Source: Gaiellasilicea sp051005735 (GTDB lineage Bacteria; Actinomycetota; Thermoleophilia; Gaiellales; Gaiellaceae). From it: 13,687 nt of DNA. The translations under genes and the position numbers were made by a program. Positions 12,096 through 13,687 of this stretch are shown here, in pieces (the first letter of the stretch is position 1; the number at the start of each line of letters is the position of its first letter). The stretch spans positions 1 through 13,687 of the forward strand of contig JBPCJB010000260.1 in assembly GCA_051005735.1 (NCBI GenBank), written 5' to 3'. The notes beneath the pieces were generated by a model that saw only the letters and a list, made by a program, of their open reading frames with translations, was not told where the DNA came from and made no database searches.

Positions 12096-13687
12096 TGAGA
12101 CGCCGGCGAGTCGCGCTCGTTGTTGGAGCGATCCTCGCGGTTGCGGCGCCGCACTCGGCAGCCGCGGCCCGTTACGCGATCGGGGTGGAGACCCTGGATG
12201 CGATCGCGCCCCTCGAACGGGCTCTCGGCCCGGGCGTCGAGAGCCTCGCTCCCCTTCCAGCGGTCGTCGTCGAGCGTCGAACTGCGCCGCGTCTGGCCGA
12301 GCTTCCCGGAGCGACCTACGTCGAGCGGCTCGGCACGCGCCGGCCCTCGTTCGAGCCCAACGACCCGCTCGCGCTCGCGCAGTGGCACCTCGCGGCGAAC
12401 CGCGCCTTCGACTTCTGGCCCGTACTCCCGCTCCTGCCGCCGGTACGGGTCGCGGTGATCGACTCGGGGATCGACGGGGGGCATCCGGAGCTCAGAAGCA
12501 GGATCGTCGCAGCCGAGAGCTTCGTCGGCACACCGGCCCGCGAGGACGCGACCGGCCACGGCACCTTCGTCGCCGGGCTGATCGCGGCCGCTGTCGGCAA
12601 CGGCGAAGGCATCGCCGGGATGGCGCCGTCGGCAGAGCTCCTGATCGCGAAGGTCGTCGAGGAAGACGGGTCCATCGACATCGAGGCGGAGGCGCGTGCG
12701 ATCCGCTGGGCGGTCGATCAAGGCGCTCGCGTGCTCAACATGAGCCTTGGCGGGGTGCGCGACCCGCTCGACCCGAGCCGCGACACCTACTCGCCGCTCG
12801 AGGAGGCCGCGCTCGCCTACGCGACGCGCAAGGGAGTCGTGGTCGTGGCCGCCGTTGGCAACGGCGACACGGCGCCGTCCATGCCCTGGCCGTATGCGAG
12901 CTACCCGGCCGCGCTGCCGCACGTCCTCGGGGTAAGCGCTCTCGCGCGCAACGGCTCCTCGCCCGCGTTCTCGAATCGCGACCGGATCTACAACGACCTC
13001 GCTGCCCCGGGGCAGGGCCTGCTCTCCACGTTCCCTCGCGCCATGACGGCGCAGTTCAAGGAGTGTGCGGACCAGGGCTACTCGAGCTGCGGCCCAAGCG
13101 AGTACCGAGAGGCCGAGGGCACGTCGTTCGCAGCGCCGCAGGTGAGCGCTGCCGCCGCGGCCCTCATCGCGCTCAGGCCCTCGCTGCGGCCCGAGCAGGT
13201 CACCGCGCTCCTCACCGGCACGGCCGTCGACGTGAACGCGGGCACCGGCTGCCGGGCGTGCGCGCTCCGGCGGGATGCGCTCACCGGCTGGGGCCGGCTC
13301 GATGTCGCCGCCGCGCTCCGCTCGCTCGCAGCCGACGTGCTTCCGCCGGCGGACGCACGCGAGCCGAACGACGATCTCGGCGCGGAGGCGGCGCCGGTCT
13401 GGGGCCCGATCCAGCGGCTCCAGGCGACGCTCGACTTCTGGGACGACCAGGACGACGTCTACGCGATCCGGCTCCGCAGGGGCCAGCCCGTCTACGTGAG
13501 CGTCCGCGGGCCGGCCGGCGTGGACACGAACCTGATCGTCTGGCGTCCCGGCGCGAGGAGCATCGACGGCTTCGGCTCGCTGGGCCGGATCGCCGCCCAG
13601 TCGACCCGCCCGGGCGGGCGCGAGTACGTCTCGTTCCGCGCCCAGGCAAAGGGCACGTACTACGTCCAGGTGAAGCTCGGCTCGCGC
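12095..13687 (+). CDS. Secreted subtilisin-family (S8) serine protease, 3' end beyond window
   Basis: At least 531 residues. The start MRRRRVALVVGAILAVAAPH plus SAAAA is a signal peptide, so it is exported. A propeptide-like region follows (about 26-95). The catalytic domain (about 96-410) has the full triad: Asp123 in VAVIDSGID, His155 in GHGTFVAG and Ser344 in GTSFAAPQVSAA. The oxyanion Asn256 is in VAAVGNGD. Cys324/Cys332 and Cys386/Cys389 could form disulphides. From about 422, EPNDDLGAEA and DFWDDQDDVYAIRLRRGQPV match the bacterial pre-peptidase C-terminal (PPC-like) domain, often near the end of secreted proteases. No stop occurs before 13687. The ATG at 12095 overlaps the SpoIID stop by one base (TGATG). 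A GTG at 12092, also in frame, is a near-equal alternative. Substrate unknown. Confidence 0.92.
   Translation, partial: MRRRRVALVVGAILAVAAPHSAAAARYAIGVETLDAIAPLERALGPGVESLAPLPAVVVERRTAPRLAELPGATYVERLGTRRPSFEPNDPLALAQWHLAANRAFDFWPVLPLLPPVRVAVIDSGIDGGHPELRSRIVAAESFVGTPAREDATGHGTFVAGLIAAAVGNGEGIAGMAPSAELLIAKVVEEDGSIDIEAEARAIRWAVDQGARVLNMSLGGVRDPLDPSRDTYSPLEEAALAYATRKGVVVVAAVGNGDTAPSMPWPYASYPAALPHVLGVSALARNGSSPAFSNRDRIYNDLAAPGQGLLSTFPRAMTAQFKECADQGYSSCGPSEYREAEGTSFAAPQVSAAAAALIALRPSLRPEQVTALLTGTAVDVNAGTGCRACALRRDALTGWGRLDVAAALRSLAADVLPPADAREPNDDLGAEAAPVWGPIQRLQATLDFWDDQDDVYAIRLRRGQPVYVSVRGPAGVDTNLIVWRPGARSIDGFGSLGRIAAQSTRPGGREYVSFRAQAKGTYYVQVKLGSR

Overview
The window is a gene-dense, very GC-rich stretch of bacterial chromosome carrying ordinary cellular genes. 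The base composition, frequent GTG/TTG starts, apparent leaderless promoters and a SpoIID-type protein with an N-terminal GHGVGMSQYGA motif all fit an actinobacterium, possibly a deep-branching one such as Thermoleophilia (Solirubrobacterales/Gaiellales). That placement is inference, since no rRNA or other marker gene is present. I see no insertion sequence, phage gene, CRISPR array, tRNA or rRNA.

Layout. (1) 1-1947, minus strand: a small heat-shock protein (Hsp20) followed by Lon protease with an ATGA overlap. Lon runs off the left edge. (2) 1985-3418, plus strand: a 48-residue basic membrane peptide and a secreted clan GH-A-like glycoside hydrolase. (3) 3415-4327: a small cupin (minus) and a MarR regulator (plus), divergent over two near-identical palindromic operators. 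(4) 4345-8872, plus strand: a YczE-type membrane protein, then the dTDP-L-rhamnose genes rmlA, rmlC and rmlD, a 50-residue two-helix membrane peptide, an SRPBCC-fold protein and rmlB. All four rhamnose steps from glucose-1-phosphate are present. (5) 8869-10326, minus strand: a membrane Ser/Thr kinase with a P(EP)12 spacer and a TPR-like outer domain. (6) 10455 to the right edge, plus strand: a secreted SpoIID/LytB-domain protein and a subtilisin-family (S8) protease, stop and start overlapping, the protease cut by the window end.

How the parts may work together. Regions 4 to 6 look like cell-surface functions: activated rhamnose for a wall or surface polymer, a membrane kinase that could sense the envelope, and an exported wall-active protein with an exported protease. 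Region 1 is cytoplasmic protein quality control. The links between regions are inference from proximity.

Two genome-style signals stand out. Several starts (1985, 4345, 4989, 7877) have a TAG-N-N-T -10-like hexamer exactly 6 or 7 bases upstream and no clear ribosome binding site, as expected for leaderless mRNAs. Both convergent gene pairs end in a shared CTAG in which each strand reads TAG. No wholly new system is evident. The points most worth checking are the twin MarR operators, the divergent hsp20 promoter dyad, an RmlC that appears to lack a conserved lysine, the EP-spacer kinase, and the SpoIID-protease pair.
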